A DNA stretch of 64,000 nt from Tenrec ecaudatus (GCF_050624435.1 NC_134535.1:125847731-125911730), one strand, 5' to 3'; positions 1 through 12,640 are shown, counted from the first letter of the stretch. Numbers and translations are program-made. The notes: generated by a model from the sequence alone, not told the origin.

Positions 1-1544
1 GGAAGCACCAGAAGGGAGGTCTAATCTCCTCTAGCACCTCTTGACATCAGAATCATTGGTAGCCGGTCCGAAGCTACCACACATTTACTTCAACTACTTG
101 ACCTCAGAGATTTATTGTTTTAATTTTTTCATTTAGAATTTCTATCCTTGTAAAATTGGTTTTGGCTTGTGAGATGAGAAAAACATCATGGGATTTGTAT
201 TGATATGCCTACTTAATTAACCAAACACCATTAACTTCAAAAATCATATTTCCTGCATTAAATTGCAGTGGAATCATTATCAAAAACTTGATGATTATTT
301 GCCGGTGAACTCGTTTCTGGATTCTAAAATCTGTGCCACTTACTATTTCTCTCTCCTTATACCAATATTTCACTGCCTTAATAATTGCAACCCAGTAGTA
401 TTTTTGTTTATATTTCAGTAATTTAAGTCATCTAATTTTGTTCTTAATTTGTTCCCGACTTTCATATGCATGTTAGAAAAAACTTGACAATTTCCATAAA
501 GGATTGATATAAATATGTACTGGGATGGTGTTAAATGTTTAGTTTATTTTGGAATAATTAGCCTCTTCATAATCCAAAATCCTGCAAGATACAAATATAT
601 CTTTCCTATGCTTTTCACGTCTTGTTTCATTTCTCTACCAGTATGTTGGAGTCTTACATGTGATTTCTTGGATCTGTTCAAAGGTGTTTACAATTTTTAT
701 GCTGCTTAAGACAAATTGCTATGAGACAAAGATCATACATGCTTCCTTCCATCCTCCACATATCCCACCCAAAGCACTCTGTGCTCCTCAGTTAAGTTTT
801 ACAAAAAAGCATTGTAAAGGTCACACACATTCACAGGCTAAATTACTGGTTACGTGGTTTATTAAGGATGTTAGCTGGTCACAAATGCTCAGCATTCAAT
901 TATTGTGACAAATAGTCTTTCTCAGCCATGCCTCCAGGCAGTGCTCTGTGGTTTCACAGCCCACTGGCATCTGCTCTGCCCCAGCAGTCTTACAAAGTTC
1001 CTTTAGAGTTTCCAAGGCTGCCCAAGGGCAAGTCTGTTTACCAAATGACTCAGCTTAAGGTGCTTAGCTCTAAATCTCAGGGTCAGTAAATCTAGCTCCC
1101 CCAATTAAGTATCTGGAAGCACCCAACTCCACAAAGCAGCCTCATCCCTAATGGTGCTTGGCTTTGTTTGCTCTGTGGGCTGGGAAGGCCTGCATGCTGG
1201 CGCTTACTCTGACTGTTGGTTGTGCTGCTGCTGCTCATCTGCCACTCGTCTGGTTTCAACTCAACTCTGGATGCAGGAGGGTCAGAGCACAGGGACAAGG
1301 TCCCCTCCTGGCTCTTCGCTCTTGCGGACAGTGTAATCCTTCTCACCTGTGTCTCAGATCATTCATTTCATGCACAACAGCATGGAAGTCACAATGAGTC
1401 CTCTTGGCAATCATTCACAACTTCAACACGTATCCTATGAATATCTTCCCCACCTTCTCCTACTCAAACCCCACAGGAAAAAAAACCTTGTGGTGGAAGT
1501 CACAGAGTCTATGACTCAAAACAAAACAACAACAACAACAAAAA
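1..1544. other. No gene recognised; possible unidentified antisense repeat
   Basis: AT-rich to about 700. From about 790 to 1330 the sequence is more GC-balanced and, read on the minus strand, ends with AATAAA (near 860), so it may be an unidentified retroposed or LTR-derived sequence. Short frames here overlap each other and none looks coding. A short CAA-rich run lies at about 1520-1545. Confidence 0.35.
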
Positions 1545-1752
1545 ACTCTCAAACTCACTGCGCTAGAACCCGTTATTACCAGAAGCAACCCTACAGAACA
1601 AGGTAGAACTGGCCTGTGGACTTCAGAGACTGTAACTCTGCAGGCATAGAAAACCTCATCTTTCTCCTGAGGACCCACTGGTGGATTCTAACTGCTGACC
1701 TTTCTGTTAGCAACCCCCCATATAACCACCCCACCACCAGGGGCACCTAGAC
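1545..1752 (-). mobile_element. AfroSINE, antisense
   Basis: Antisense tRNA-derived SINE: ctcactgcgctagaaccc, aaccctacagaacaagg, gctgacctttctgttagc, accaccaggggcacc. Confidence 0.7.
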
Positions 1753-2959
1753 TTTGACCGGAAGAGCCATATTGAATAATTCATTGTACTGCAGGCCACC
1801 CCCTAGCTCCTTTACCCATTGTCCGTTCATACATGAAAGATTAATTTACCTCCTGTTAATTTTTTATTGTAAGCACACCCACACCAGTTTGTAAGTAAGC
1901 CATTGCATGCATCTATCTGCCCCATTTTGGGTATTCAATTTCAAAATTTCCCATCACTATCAATCCAAGCCTCTGAGGAAAAAAAATACTTCTTGATGGG
2001 AAGAATTCACATTTCTGGTTGGAGCTTTGAATACTGCTATCCATAATCAATATTCAGTCCAGAGCAAGTCATCACATTTGAGCAGTTTACACTAGTTCAT
2101 TGTGTCAAACATCTTTCTCTGTACATTTATTTGAATTCTGCACATCTCAGTATTAGACATTTCTCACTCTTAGGCATTCAGCTTCAAGTGTGGAAGTCCA
2201 CACATAACTCCTTGCTCCTAAGAGTTGCTGGCCCCTTCTCATTCTCCCTCAGCTTTGGACTTGTGGGTTGTCATGAGTATAAATTCAGGTGTCCACACAA
2301 ACCCATGGCTTCACACCAGTCAGCTCTCGCCTCTGTGCACCAAGTCAATGTGTGCCAAGGAAAATGTTCTAACTCGGTGTGTCTGTTCATAGTTGCATCT
2401 CTCCCACTAGCACTCAACAAGTGTACCTAGATGGTTGCCACAATGACAGTAACAGGGTGTTCTGCTCACTGATTCCCTTTAAGCTTCAGGCCAAGAAGAG
2501 AGCCTTCAATGATGGACATAGACGTACCTGCACTGATGCACCTAAAGACAAACTGCTTCCTCAAAATTAAAAGCTAAATGTTATTTTATTTTACATAAAG
2601 ATAAGTTTAAGAACTGTCAGTCATGTGCAGATATGAAAATGACCTTACTAACATCATGGACGACTGAAAGAAATTCTATTATTCCAAAGAAAGGACTCCA
2701 TTTTTTCCTTATCGCAAGGTGAGAGCATGTTAGATCATGATGGAAAATTTTATAGTAGAATGTTCTAGAATGAGACTTTTATGATAATCTGTGATATATT
2801 TTAAGCAAACCTAAAATGTTTTAATATGCTCATAGACGCTGCAAAGTACGAAAAAATGTGAATGAATTTCGAATTTTTGCACCAAAATAAACGTGTACTA
2901 ACTAGTTTATGTCACGAAGAAAGGATAAGAAGTAGCATGGAAAGGACCCCCATTTGAGA
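1753..2959. other. No gene or clear repeat
   Basis: AT-rich DNA between a SINE and the mariner remnant. The open stretch at 2131-2430 has no recognisable domain. Confidence 0.4.
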
Positions 2960-3750
2960 GCAACATGAATTCTGCTAAAGGTGAGTGAGGAACAGATGTC
3001 TAATTTGTGGTGAAGCTTGAGTAAATGAATCGTGAAGTCATTCGTTAAAGATATATTATGGGTACAACACTCCAAAGAATTTAGCAGTCTACAAATGGAT
3101 GGCTTCTTTAAAGAGAAGACTCAACAATGTTGAAGATGAGCCCACAATGACAGCTCATCCACATCAATTTGCTAGGAAACAATCTTGTTCTTGCTCTAAT
3201 TGACAGGATGAGTGATTAATGGCAGAAGCAATAGCCCTGCTACAGGCATCTCATATACTTTAACCTACACATTCCTGACTGAAAAATTAAAGCTGAGCAA
3301 AGTTTATACTGCACGGGAACGTGGCAGACAAGAACAAGGTTCAATGGAAATTTTAAACAAGTGGGATCAATATCCAGAAGAATTTCTTCAAACAATTGTA
3401 ACAGGAGATGAAGTCTGGCTAAGCCAGTAGAATCACAAGGGCAAAGCACCACCAAAGTAGTGGCTACCAAGAATCAGAATCCTCCAGTCAAAGCAAAAGT
3501 GAATCCACTTTTGATCCAATGTCAAGATCCAATGTCAAGGCAACGATTTCTGCGATGCTCATGGCATGTTCCTTGTTGGCGTTTGGAGGGGCCAAAATCA
3601 TTTGTGAATTATGAGAATGTATTGAGAATATTTTCCAAAGCTTTATCAGAAAAATACCCAGGAAAACTACACCAGAGTACCCTCCCATCACAAATAGGCA
3701 TTCCTCTAATCAAAAAAGGTTTTGATGAGAAATCAGGAAGTATCCGCTAA
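2960..3750 (+). mobile_element. Degraded mariner-like transposase
   Basis: Broken frames recall a mariner transposase: an LTEKL helix-turn-helix segment near 3275, TGDEVWL near 3400 (the TGDExW motif), a SNVKA-like segment near 3525, and KALSEKYPGKLHQ downstream. Several stops and frame changes are present. No terminal repeats were identified. Confidence 0.6.
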
Positions 3751-3752
3751 GT

Positions 3753-3954
3753 ATTGGTTCTCAACCTTCCTTAAACAGTTTAATACAGTTAATACATTTC
3801 TTCATGTTATCATGACTTCCAACCATAAAATTATTTTTGTTACTACTTAATAACTGTAATTTTGGTACTGTTATGAATCAGGTGACACCTGTGAAAGGGT
3901 CATTCGACCCCCAAAGGGGTCATGACCTACAGGTTGAGAACTGCTGACCTAGAA
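3753..3954 (+). mobile_element. hAT-type non-autonomous element, SPIN-like
   Basis: About 200 bp bounded by ggttctcaacctt on the left and its inverse aggttgagaactgctg on the right. Inside are tgttacta(c)ttaataactgtaat and aaagggtcattcgaccc. This matches my memory of the SPIN_NA class, known from tenrec, bushbaby, opossum and some bats. Family name to be confirmed. Confidence 0.6.
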
Positions 3955-4239
3955 AGTCTTGATGTGGCGCTTTCTGATCTCCTTTTACTTCTTAATCTTA
4001 AAAAATATTGAAAGGGCGCCTATTTTGTTTCAGTCAAACATGTAGAAAAATATGGTATTGACATTGCTAAATTCCCAGGATATCTCACTTCTTTAGGGAT
4101 AAATGAAATGTTTGGTATCATCATAAACAAAATTGTCCTCACCTTTGTGGTGCTTATGTTGAAAGATAAGTTTATAGTTTTTATTTTTAACTGCATTTTT
4201 TCTCAAAAATTTTTGAAGACACCCCCCCCACCTGTATTC

Positions 4240-4470
4240 TTTGTCTTTCTCAAAACCATACGCACTGCCAGTGAGTTGATTCTAACTCACAGTGCCCCCA
4301 TAACACAGAAAAGAACGTTCCCTGGGGTTTCTGAGCTTGTCAATCTTAGGGGAGTAGAAAGCTCATCTCTCTCTGGGGAAGCAGCTGGTGGTTGTACATT
4401 ACTAGCCTTACTCTTAGCAGCCCAGCTCGTTACCAACTCTGCCAGCAGGGCCCCCTTATCTGTCTTATAA
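4240..4470 (-). mobile_element. AfroSINE, antisense
   Basis: actgccagtgagttgattc, ggggtttctgagcttg, cttagcagcccagc, ctgccagcagggccccc. Confidence 0.7.
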
Positions 4471-5059
4471 TCTTATAATACATAATTATAATCTTGTAAT
4501 TCACTTTTTCTTTAATTTTTGGTGAAGATATGAATATAGAGGGTTTAACATATACCAATTACACATTTTCTGCCTGTAAAACTCAGTAATATTGCTAAAT
4601 TTTTCCAATTGTATCACCATACTTTTTCGAAATTATTTCATCTTTAGTAGCACAAATGTACTACTAAAAAACTTTGTCTTTTAATTTAGTTCATGTATTG
4701 TTTGTTTTAAAAAAGACAGTTTCAGCTTAAGATTTAAAGTATAAAGATTGACAGAGAACAATAGTGTCACAGCTTCAGTTGATCATCCAGCCGCCACAAT
4801 GAATGGAGTCCATGAGACTCTGATGTTCTATTCTATACATTACCCATTTTTCTCGGGATTCGTCAAAGAACTCTTTTAACAAGTTGGACAGTGATGGTAG
4901 TCAGGCATCATTTGCTTCACCTGGTCTCATGACAAATGAGGCAGTTGTTCAGGTCAGCAATTCAACACCCATTCCAGCTCCTTCTGGGATCTCTGACTTT
5001 TATCTTTCCTTTGCTTCTCCAACCAAAGAGAAACCATTTTTTCCCCTTGAATGATGATG

Positions 5060-6740
5060 ATTTTCAAGCATTTAAGATCCAACCCGCAAAGGCAGGAAGA
5101 GGAAGAGCGAGCAGAGCACATGCTGTACCATCAAGACCCAAGGTCAATATTCCCCCTCAGAGCAGCCAAAGCACAGAGAGGACCGGAGGGCTGGCCACAC
5201 TATGAGACCTGATGTCCCTCACTGACCCATAGCCCTGCGGTGAACAACACTGGAGCCACAGTGTGGGAATTGTGCCCGATCTGACCCAGCACCCTGAGGA
5301 GAAACACTAAGGGAGTACAAGAGAACTGCTAGGGGAACAGAGCAACCGAGTTTCCAGGGAACACCATAAGCAGACTTTGGGCCAGGGCGTGGCACCCCAT
5401 TAGACTCAACCAGAAAACAATGGTAAAGGACAACAAACAGACCTTGAACAATTTACAGGCTTTTCTTTCAATTTTTTTTTTTTGTCATTGGTTTTGCTGT
5501 GTTGTTGTCTTGTGTTCTTTTTTTCATTGCTTTCTTTTGCTGTCTTGTTTTTTGGGCATATTGTTACCTCTGCAGGTCTGTGTAAGATAGACAAGGATAA
5601 ACAAGCAGGAGGAGAAAAGAATGGGACAAATTGTTCGGGGTTGGGGGGACAGGGGAGAGGGGAAGGCATGGGAAAGGAAGTAGGTGTTAACAAACCCAGG
5701 GAAAAGGGAACAACAAGTCATCCAATATCAATGGTGAGAAGGGTGTAGGTAGCCTGATAGGGCTTGATCAAGAGCAATGTAACCCAGAGGAATTACTGAA
5801 ACCTAAATGAAGGCTGAACATGATAGTGGGACAAGAGGAAAGTAAAGAGAAGTAGAGGAAAAAAACTAGCAGGCAAAGGGCATTTATATAGGCATGTGCA
5901 TATGTAAATATATTCATATATGAGGATGGGAAATAAATCTGTGCCCATATATTTATAGGTTTAGTATGAAGTTATTAGATGGACATTAGACCTCTACTCA
6001 AGTACTCCCTCAGTGCAAGAACACTTGGTTCTACTACACTGGCATTCCATGATTCTCATGATTGCTGAAAACAAAACTGGTGTATAAGCAAATGTGAAGA
6101 AAGCTGATGTGCCCAGCTACCAAAAGATATAGTGTCTGGGGTCTTAAAGGCTTGAAGATAAACAAGGAGTCATCTAGCTGCCAAGAAAAAAGTCCAAATG
6201 GAAGAAGCACACCAGTCTTTGAAATCATGAGGTGTCCATAAGATAAGGTATCAGGCATCAAAGAACAAACAATCATATCATTGTGAATGACAGGGAGTGC
6301 AGGGTGGAGACCCAAAGCCAATCTGTAGGCAACAGGATAACCCCTTACAGAATGGTTTTGGGGAGGAGATAAAACAATCAGGGTGCAGTGTAGCACGGAT
6401 GAAATATACAACTTTCCTCTACTTCTTTAATGCTCCCCCCACCCCACTTTCATGATCCCAATATTACCTTACAAATCTGGCTAAACCAGAGGATGTATAT
6501 GGTACAGATAAGAACTGGAAACACAGGGAATCCAGGACTGATAACCCCTCAGGACCAATGATGAGAGTAGAGATATCAGGAGGGGAAGGGGAAGGTAGGG
6601 TTGAAAGGGAGAACCGATTACAATGATCTACATATAACCCTCTTCCTGGGGAACAGACAACAGAAAAGTGGGTTTAGGGAGACATTGGTCAGTGTAAGAG
6701 ATAAAATCTAATTTATAAATTAATAATGATTACCATTAAG
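5060..6740 (+). mobile_element. LINE 3' region (abundant lineage-specific family)
   Basis: Longest sense copy of a family seen many times here: T-rich stretch near 5470-5530, purine-rich tract near 5600-5720, ggtcttaaaggcttgaag near 6148, gacccaaagcc near 6309, and caggaccaatg near 6551. Probably an L1-type 3' UTR; the exact family was not determined. Confidence 0.65.
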
Positions 6741-6889
6741 CCATTATCCTAAATCTGAATCAATAGAGACAAATACTATGATGAATACAAATGCTGGATT
6801 GTACATGAGCAGCATATTTAGCTGCTCTTGTGTGTATGTGTGCGCGTGCATGTGTGTGTGGAAAATACAGATAACACATTTGTGAATAC

Positions 6890-7625
6890 TTTTGTCAGAA
6901 AGTGGTTATATGACGATCATTGTGATAGGTTCCCCCTTCCTCCCCTCCTCTGCCTATCTTCCACCTACTCTCCTGGTATTGATACTCCTATTTCTGTTCC
7001 TGAGCGGTTTATATGACCAGGATTCCATGTGTCGTGAGCTCTTATCTGTACCTGTGTACATGCTCCTGTGTAGCCAGAAGTGAAAGGCAGGACTGGGGTC
7101 ATGATAGCGGGGGGGTGAGGAAACCTCAAGGAACCAAAGAAATAGTGTGTGTTTCTTCAGAGCTATACTGCCCCATGGTTGATTCCTTCCTTCCTTGTGA
7201 CTCTTCTGTGATGGATGTCCCTTGTCTACAGATCGGTTATGGGTCTCTCTGAATCCCCGTATTCTCAATAATGTTTTTTGTTTCTTTGTCTTTGATCTTC
7301 TGATGCCTGATAACTGATCCCATCAATAGTTCATGGTCACACAGGCTGGTGTGCTTCTTCCATGTGGGCTTGTTACTTTGCTGTTAGATGGCTGCTTGTT
7401 TAACTTCACATCTTTAATATCCCTAACCCTACATCTTTTGATAGCCGGGCACCATTGCTTTCTTCACCACATTTGCTTATGCACCCATTTTGTCTTCAGT
7501 TATGGTGCAGGGAGGGTGAGCATCACAGAAGGCAGGTTGTTAGAACAGAGTGTTTTTGCATTGAGGGAGGGCTTGAGCAGAGGTCCAAAGCCCATCTACT
7601 ACCTCAATGTATTGTCATATAAATA
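6890..7625 (-). mobile_element. LINE 3' region, antisense
   Basis: Reverse orientation of the same family (tcctgagcggtttatatgac, gactggggtcatgatagc, ttgatagccgggcacc). It stands next to the sense copy at 5060-6740, making an imperfect inverted pair. Confidence 0.65.
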
Positions 7626-8177
7626 CATGTACATAGCCCAATAGCTCTATTTTTATGAATTAATGTTTACATACATACACACCTATGTCTATATATCTAT
7701 GAGATTTATTGGCTTTTATGGAACATAATGTTTTCAAAGTTCATCCATGTGGTTCACTGTATGAGGATTCATTTCTTTCTATGGCGGAGTAACATTTAAT
7801 GTACCTATGATTCAATTCAATTTATTTTAGGACAAGTGTAGCAATGTGAGTTAAGTGGGTGTGTGATTATTTTTCCACCCAGTGTTACATTTTCAACCCT
7901 ATTTAATGAATAAACTATTATTCACAATGGTTAAAATACTACTACATCCAAATATTACACATATTACATGCTATACGAGGATCCCTGGTAGTGTAATGTT
8001 TATGCTTTGGACTGCTGACCATGAGATTAGCCGTTCAAAACCAATACCCACTTGATGGGGGGAAGGGTAGGCTTTCAACTCATGTAAAGAGTTACCGTCT
8101 CAGAAACCCACAGGGGCAGTTCTACCCTGTCCTATATGATCACTGTGAGTGAAAATTGGTTTCATAGCAGTGAGTTT

Positions 8178-8190
8178 CTTGGTGCTTTCT
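8178..8190 (+). repeat. Target-site duplication, left of U2 fragment
   Basis: cttggtgctttct, identical to 8225-8237. Confidence 0.88.
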
Positions 8191-8224
8191 ACACTTGATC
8201 TTAGCCAAAAGGCCGAGAAGCGAT
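8191..8224 (-). pseudogene. U2 snRNA 5'-end fragment (3'-truncated retropseudogene)
   Basis: On the minus strand these 34 nt read as the 5' end of U2 snRNA, including atcgcttctcggccttttgg, without mismatch to the sequence I recall. The copy stops after about 34-36 nt and has no A tail. It is flanked by perfect 13-bp direct repeats (8178-8190 and 8225-8237). It sits within an AfroSINE. Confidence 0.88.
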
Positions 8225-8237
8225 CTTGGTGCTTTCT
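8225..8237 (+). repeat. Target-site duplication, right of U2 fragment
   Basis: cttggtgctttct, identical to 8178-8190. The AfroSINE tail continues after it. Confidence 0.88.
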
Positions 8238-8260
8238 TTGTTTTCATATAACTGCATATT

Positions 8261-9544
8261 TCAGTCGCTTAAGATTTATATTTTCATTTGTTCTTTTTAT
8301 TATGTTAATGTTCTTTATGCTTTAAATTCTATTTAAACTTAAAATATTTCATTGTGGATACCTAAACCTACATTAAGGTTCCTCTTTTGTGCATTGAAAT
8401 ATTCATACTCTTATTCTTCTTCCTTGTGCATATTAAAATCACACGAGAAACATAAATAATTGATGATTTTTCAAAGTCCTGAAAAATATCAAATATGCAC
8501 ATTTTAAAAAATAAAACTGAAAAAATATTGTTACCTTTCTAAAGAAAAAAGACCTTTGTATTTTTCTGTGAATTAGGTGAAGATTTACAGAACCAATCAG
8601 TTTTCCACTCAATAAGTCATACACATTTTGTTGCATGCCATTATTTGCAATCACCACAATGTGACATCACTTATCCCTGTTCCTCTTTGCGTTTCTGGTT
8701 TCTGTTTCTTTCTTTCCTAATTCTACTTAACTTTGGTGGTGGCTAAATATTGCCCTTTTTATCTTCACTCATTGATTATTCTAAGGAGTGTGTACCTCTT
8801 ACAGTGATACTTAATGTGACTCACCCATAGTGTTCATAGTTCCTGTGAAATGACTTGGTGCAATCATATAAACAAAGTTAAAAGACACTTATTCTGTGAT
8901 TAATCAGTTTTACTACTCTTATGGGTATAAACTGAGCCATTTTCAAAGGAAGAAAAAGAATCCTATAACCAGAAAAAGAAGGAGCCAAACTCATCCAGGA
9001 TCTCTGTGTAGAGAAGCAGGAGCAGGGGCCATGAAGAAAGAGCCATGGTGACAGCTTCCTGGTCCACATAATAAAGAAAGCTGAGAACCTGGGGGCAGGT
9101 GTCTGGCTTACAGACAGAGTGGACATTTGTCAACAATAAAGTATTTTTGTAATGATTTCCTGAGCAGGGCAGAGGCAGAGGATCCCATGCCTGAGAGGTC
9201 AAACACCAGCCAGAGAGAAGTACTTAGTACTTTTCAACTTAGCTGTGGCTATATACACACTCATATCCTTAAAGTTTTCTGTTCCTGAGCACTTGTAACC
9301 AGTTAACTTTCCTCAGAAACTGTCATAATCCCAAATGTGGTCTGTGCAACAGATGAGCAAACCCAGTAGAGAAGTAGAAAGCCACGGAGGGACGATTGGT
9401 GTCACAATAGGAAAAAGAAGGATGGAGGTGGAGGTGTGTCTAACCTCTGCCTCAGAGCAATTATCCTTGGACAGATAGGGAATTGGATTCCCACTCTCCT
9501 TTCTGACGCTGGGGGAGGCAGACATGGTTTCCACACCATTTCTT
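8261..9544. other. No recognised feature
   Basis: AT-rich to about 8880. On the minus strand at about 9050-8985 a good Kozak context (gtcaccatgg) precedes a hydrophobic run MALSSWPLLLLLY, but no splice donor or following domain is visible, so no gene is called. Confidence 0.35.
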
Positions 9545-10085
9545 CACCTTGCTATGCTAATGTTCCTTCTGTAGACCTGTCTGTTGTTTGACTGAACATT
9601 GACGCAAGGGGATGAGTTTAGTTTCAGGCCTGAAAGGTAACTAAAGGCCATTGTTTCAGCAGTTCCTCCAGTCTCTATAGAACCAGGGAATCCAGAGTGG
9701 ATGATGCCTTCGGGACCAGGGGTGTGGGGGACGATGCTGGGAGAGTGGAGGGTGAGTGGGTTGGAAAGGGGGAACTGATTACAAGGATCCACATGTGACC
9801 TCTTCCCTGGGAGAGGAACAGCAGAGAAGGGGGGAAGGGAGACTCCGGATAGGACAAGATATGACAAAACAATGATGTATAAATTACCAAGGGCATATGA
9901 GGGAGGGGGGAATGGGGAGGGAGGGGGGGGGAAAGAGGACCTGATGCAAGGGGCTTAAGTGGAGAGCAAATGCCTTGAGAATGATTGGGGCAGGGAATGT
10001 ATGGATGTGCTTTATACAATTGATGTATGTATATGTATGGATTGTGGTAAGAGTTGTATGAGTCCCTAATAAAATGTAAAAGAAG
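9545..10085 (+). mobile_element. LINE 3' end
   Basis: Opens with tctgttgtttgactgaac and closes with gtccctaataaaatg followed by an A-rich tail. G-rich tract at 9900-9935. Confidence 0.65.
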
Positions 10086-10419
10086 AAAAGAGAAAAAAAA
10101 AAGAACCAGTAAACCTAGTTATTTTTGTGATTTTGGATTTTGTTCCATGATTTTCTCCACTCTCTGCAAGAACTTTTGGAGCAGTTGGCATTAGTAGCTG
10201 GGCAGCATCTTGTTATTCTTCCAGTTGTGGAGGTCAATGTTCATGCTTCATTGCACCTTAGGACACTGCACATGAATTTTTAAGGCCCAGTGACTACCCA
10301 CCAAAGTAGGATGTAAAACATAATCATTGTGGAAAATGATGTGCCAATTGATTCATCTTAGTTTTCCTGAGACTATGGTGTACTCCTGAGCCCCAAAGCC
10401 AAAGCAGTCATTCCTTCAA

Positions 10420-11480
10420 CCTGTTTGGTTATATGTGAAAACATTTTCATAACCTTTCCCCCCATATGCTCACCACAGCCTGCTACTAGTTCAACAATAG
10501 ACACACACCAATGGAACAGAATTAAGAATCCAAAATAAATCTTTCTACCTGCAGACAGCTGATCTTTGACAACAGGCCAAAATTCTTTAACAAAAGCTGA
10601 CAAAACTAAATATCCATTTGCAGAAAAATGTAACAGAATCCACATCTTATACCTTTTACAAAAACAAACTCTAGATGGATAAAAAAACTAGACATAAAAC
10701 CAACTTTAAAAAAACTTTCACTTCCATTGAGTCAGTCTGACTCGAGCACAGAGCTTCCAAAGCCATAAATCTTCACAGGAGCAGAACACCTTATCTTTCT
10801 CCCACAGAGAAAGAGGTCCTTGAACAGCTGACCTTGTGGTTAGCAGCAGAACACACAACTCACTACTCCACCAGGGCTCCAAAAAAATCCAAAATCTTGA
10901 GAAAATTTTGGGAAAAATTTTGTCAGTGATATATGAGATAAAAGACGACTTTCTGGAATTTGTATAAAACTCCCACATGACAACAAGAAAAAATGATGTA
11001 ATTGGTAAATGGGCAGAGCACATCAATGAAGATTTTCAGACAGTCAGCAAACACATAAAGAAACCCTCAAAATCCTTTTCCGTTGGAGAGATGCAAATAG
11101 AAAAAAATAAATCAAGCAACAAGGAGATATCACTTTACCAGAGTATTAATAGCAACGTTTAAAAAAACAGAAATAGCAACCAATGCTGGCTCTGTGGAGC
11201 CCTGATACACCGCTGGTGGGACTATAAGTTGTAAAACCACTCTGGATGACAGTATATCCTCCAAATTTGGAAAAGGCATGCTATATAACAAGCCATCCTC
11301 CACTTGGTACACATCTAGAGAAATAGCTAAGACATAGCACTCTATACCATTTAAAATATACCAATGAATCTGTGAAATATTTCATGTTAATGAAGGAGAA
11401 CATTATGCTGAAAAAATAGTCAATCACAAGGGATAGAGATTGTGTGCAACTTGTAATTTTTAAGTCAATAATAGATTTTC
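10420..11480 (+). mobile_element. Old L1 ORF2 remnant, interrupted by SINE
   Basis: The stretches caccaatggaacagaattaa near 10510 and gagatgcaaatag near 11090 and the ctggtgggactataagttg segment near 11212 are typical of L1 ORF2 and the region just 3' of it. An antisense AfroSINE (10715-10885) splits it. Many stops. Confidence 0.55.
10715..10885 (-). mobile_element. AfroSINE, antisense, in old L1
   Basis: ttgagtcagtctgactcgag to ctccaccagggctcc. Confidence 0.65.
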
Positions 11481-11994
11481 ACATTAAAAGAAACTTTCAT
11501 TGAGGGGTACACGGCTGAGAGGGGAAGTAAATGTCTACAGAACAGATAAGTGTTAATGGATGCTGGGGAATGAACGATGAGATGGAGGTTGGTAAAAAAT
11601 GATGGAGCAAGAGCACACAGTGGAACATTTGCAAGAGTTCAAAGCAATAGATGTGAGAACTGTTAAATACACGATCCTGCAATACCTATGACCTATGAGT
11701 TCATGCATGGACTGACAAGTAGATGGAGCAGATGTGGGAGGGAGAAAAGGAGTAGACTCATGAATATGCATACATTTGACTGGGAACATCTATCTGTGTG
11801 TATTTGCCTTTGCTGAAAATACGTTATCCATGAATGCATGTATCCATGAATGTGGGAGCACAAACGGGGAGTAAAGTTGTGAAAACTCTTAGGCACATGT
11901 AAATGCCTTGAGGGAATGAATGAGTGGTTGGTCCTGGGGGAACAGGAACATAGTCTCAGAGGACACAAAGGAAAATTGACATAACCAAATGTAA

Positions 11995-12205
11995 ACCCAA
12001 CCAAACTCACTGCCATCGTGTGTCAACACTGGCTCAGAGCAGCCCCACAGGACAGGGTGCACTGCCTCTGTGAGTCTCTGAGATGGTCAACCCATTACAG
12101 GATTAGGAAGCTCCGTCTTTCTCCTGAGTAGTGGCAGGTGATTTTGAACTGCTAATCTTACAGTTAGCAGCCCAGTAAATAACCATTACACTACCAGGGC
12201 ATCTA
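11995..12205 (-). mobile_element. AfroSINE, antisense
   Basis: aactcactgccatcgtgtg, ccccacaggacagggtg, ttacactaccagggcat. Confidence 0.7.
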
Positions 12206-12225
12206 CTTGGCATAACATAGTTCAT

Positions 12226-12230
<5 letters not shown>

Positions 12231-12270
<40 letters not shown>
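12231..12270 (+). repeat. (CA)20 microsatellite
   Basis: Forty uninterrupted bases of alternating CA. Confidence 0.97.
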
Positions 12271-12273
<3 letters not shown>

Positions 12274-12486
12274 TGCATTCTACTTTGGTGAGTAGCAAAT
12301 TAAAAGCTCGTGGGTAGCCATGTAAAATGCAAGTATTAGTCTGGCCCCATCCAAAGGAAAAGGGAATTATGCAAATCTAAGGAAAAGTGAAATAAATCTA
12401 ACAGTACAAAAACCAATTAATCCAAGGGACTAATGGACCATCTGATTATGAGTCTAATTAATCCTGAGTTCAGAAGTACTAGAGTA

Positions 12487-12640
12487 GTGGTTTTAAAACT
12501 TTCTCGTGTTGTGGTGACCCCTCAAACAAAAACTGTTTTTGTTGTTACTTCATAATTGTCATTTTGCTACTGTTATGTAGTGGGTGACCCTCATGAAAGG
12601 GTTATTGGACCCCAAAGGGTCATGATCCACAGGTGGAGAC
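12487..12640 (+). mobile_element. Second SPIN-like hAT element, more decayed
   Basis: tagtggttttaaaac at the left, tgttgtggtgacccc, gttgttacttcataattg, and a right end aggtggagacccgatg. Same layout as 3753-3954 with more substitutions and internal loss. Confidence 0.55.

Larger units (their letters stand above)
7978..8260 (+). mobile_element. AfroSINE, sense, hosting U2 fragment
   Basis: Starts ggatccctggtagtgtaatg (tRNA-like head), continues ggactgctgaccatgag and cagttctaccctgtcc, and ends around the U2 insertion in ggtgctttctttg. Confidence 0.7.

Noticed and set aside
5406..5748. Overlapping frames of 65-95 codons on both strands
   Set aside because: They lie in the T-rich and purine-rich tracts of a LINE 3' region and overlap each other on both strands.
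8191..8224. A functional U2 snRNA gene
   Set aside because: Only the first 34 or so of about 190 nt are present, and there are target-site duplications instead of snRNA promoter elements.
8963..9202. Possible signal-peptide exon on the minus strand (MALSSWPLLLLLY with a good Kozak)
   Set aside because: It is on the strand opposite to the receptor gene, has no clear donor after the hydrophobic run, and no partner exon nearby.
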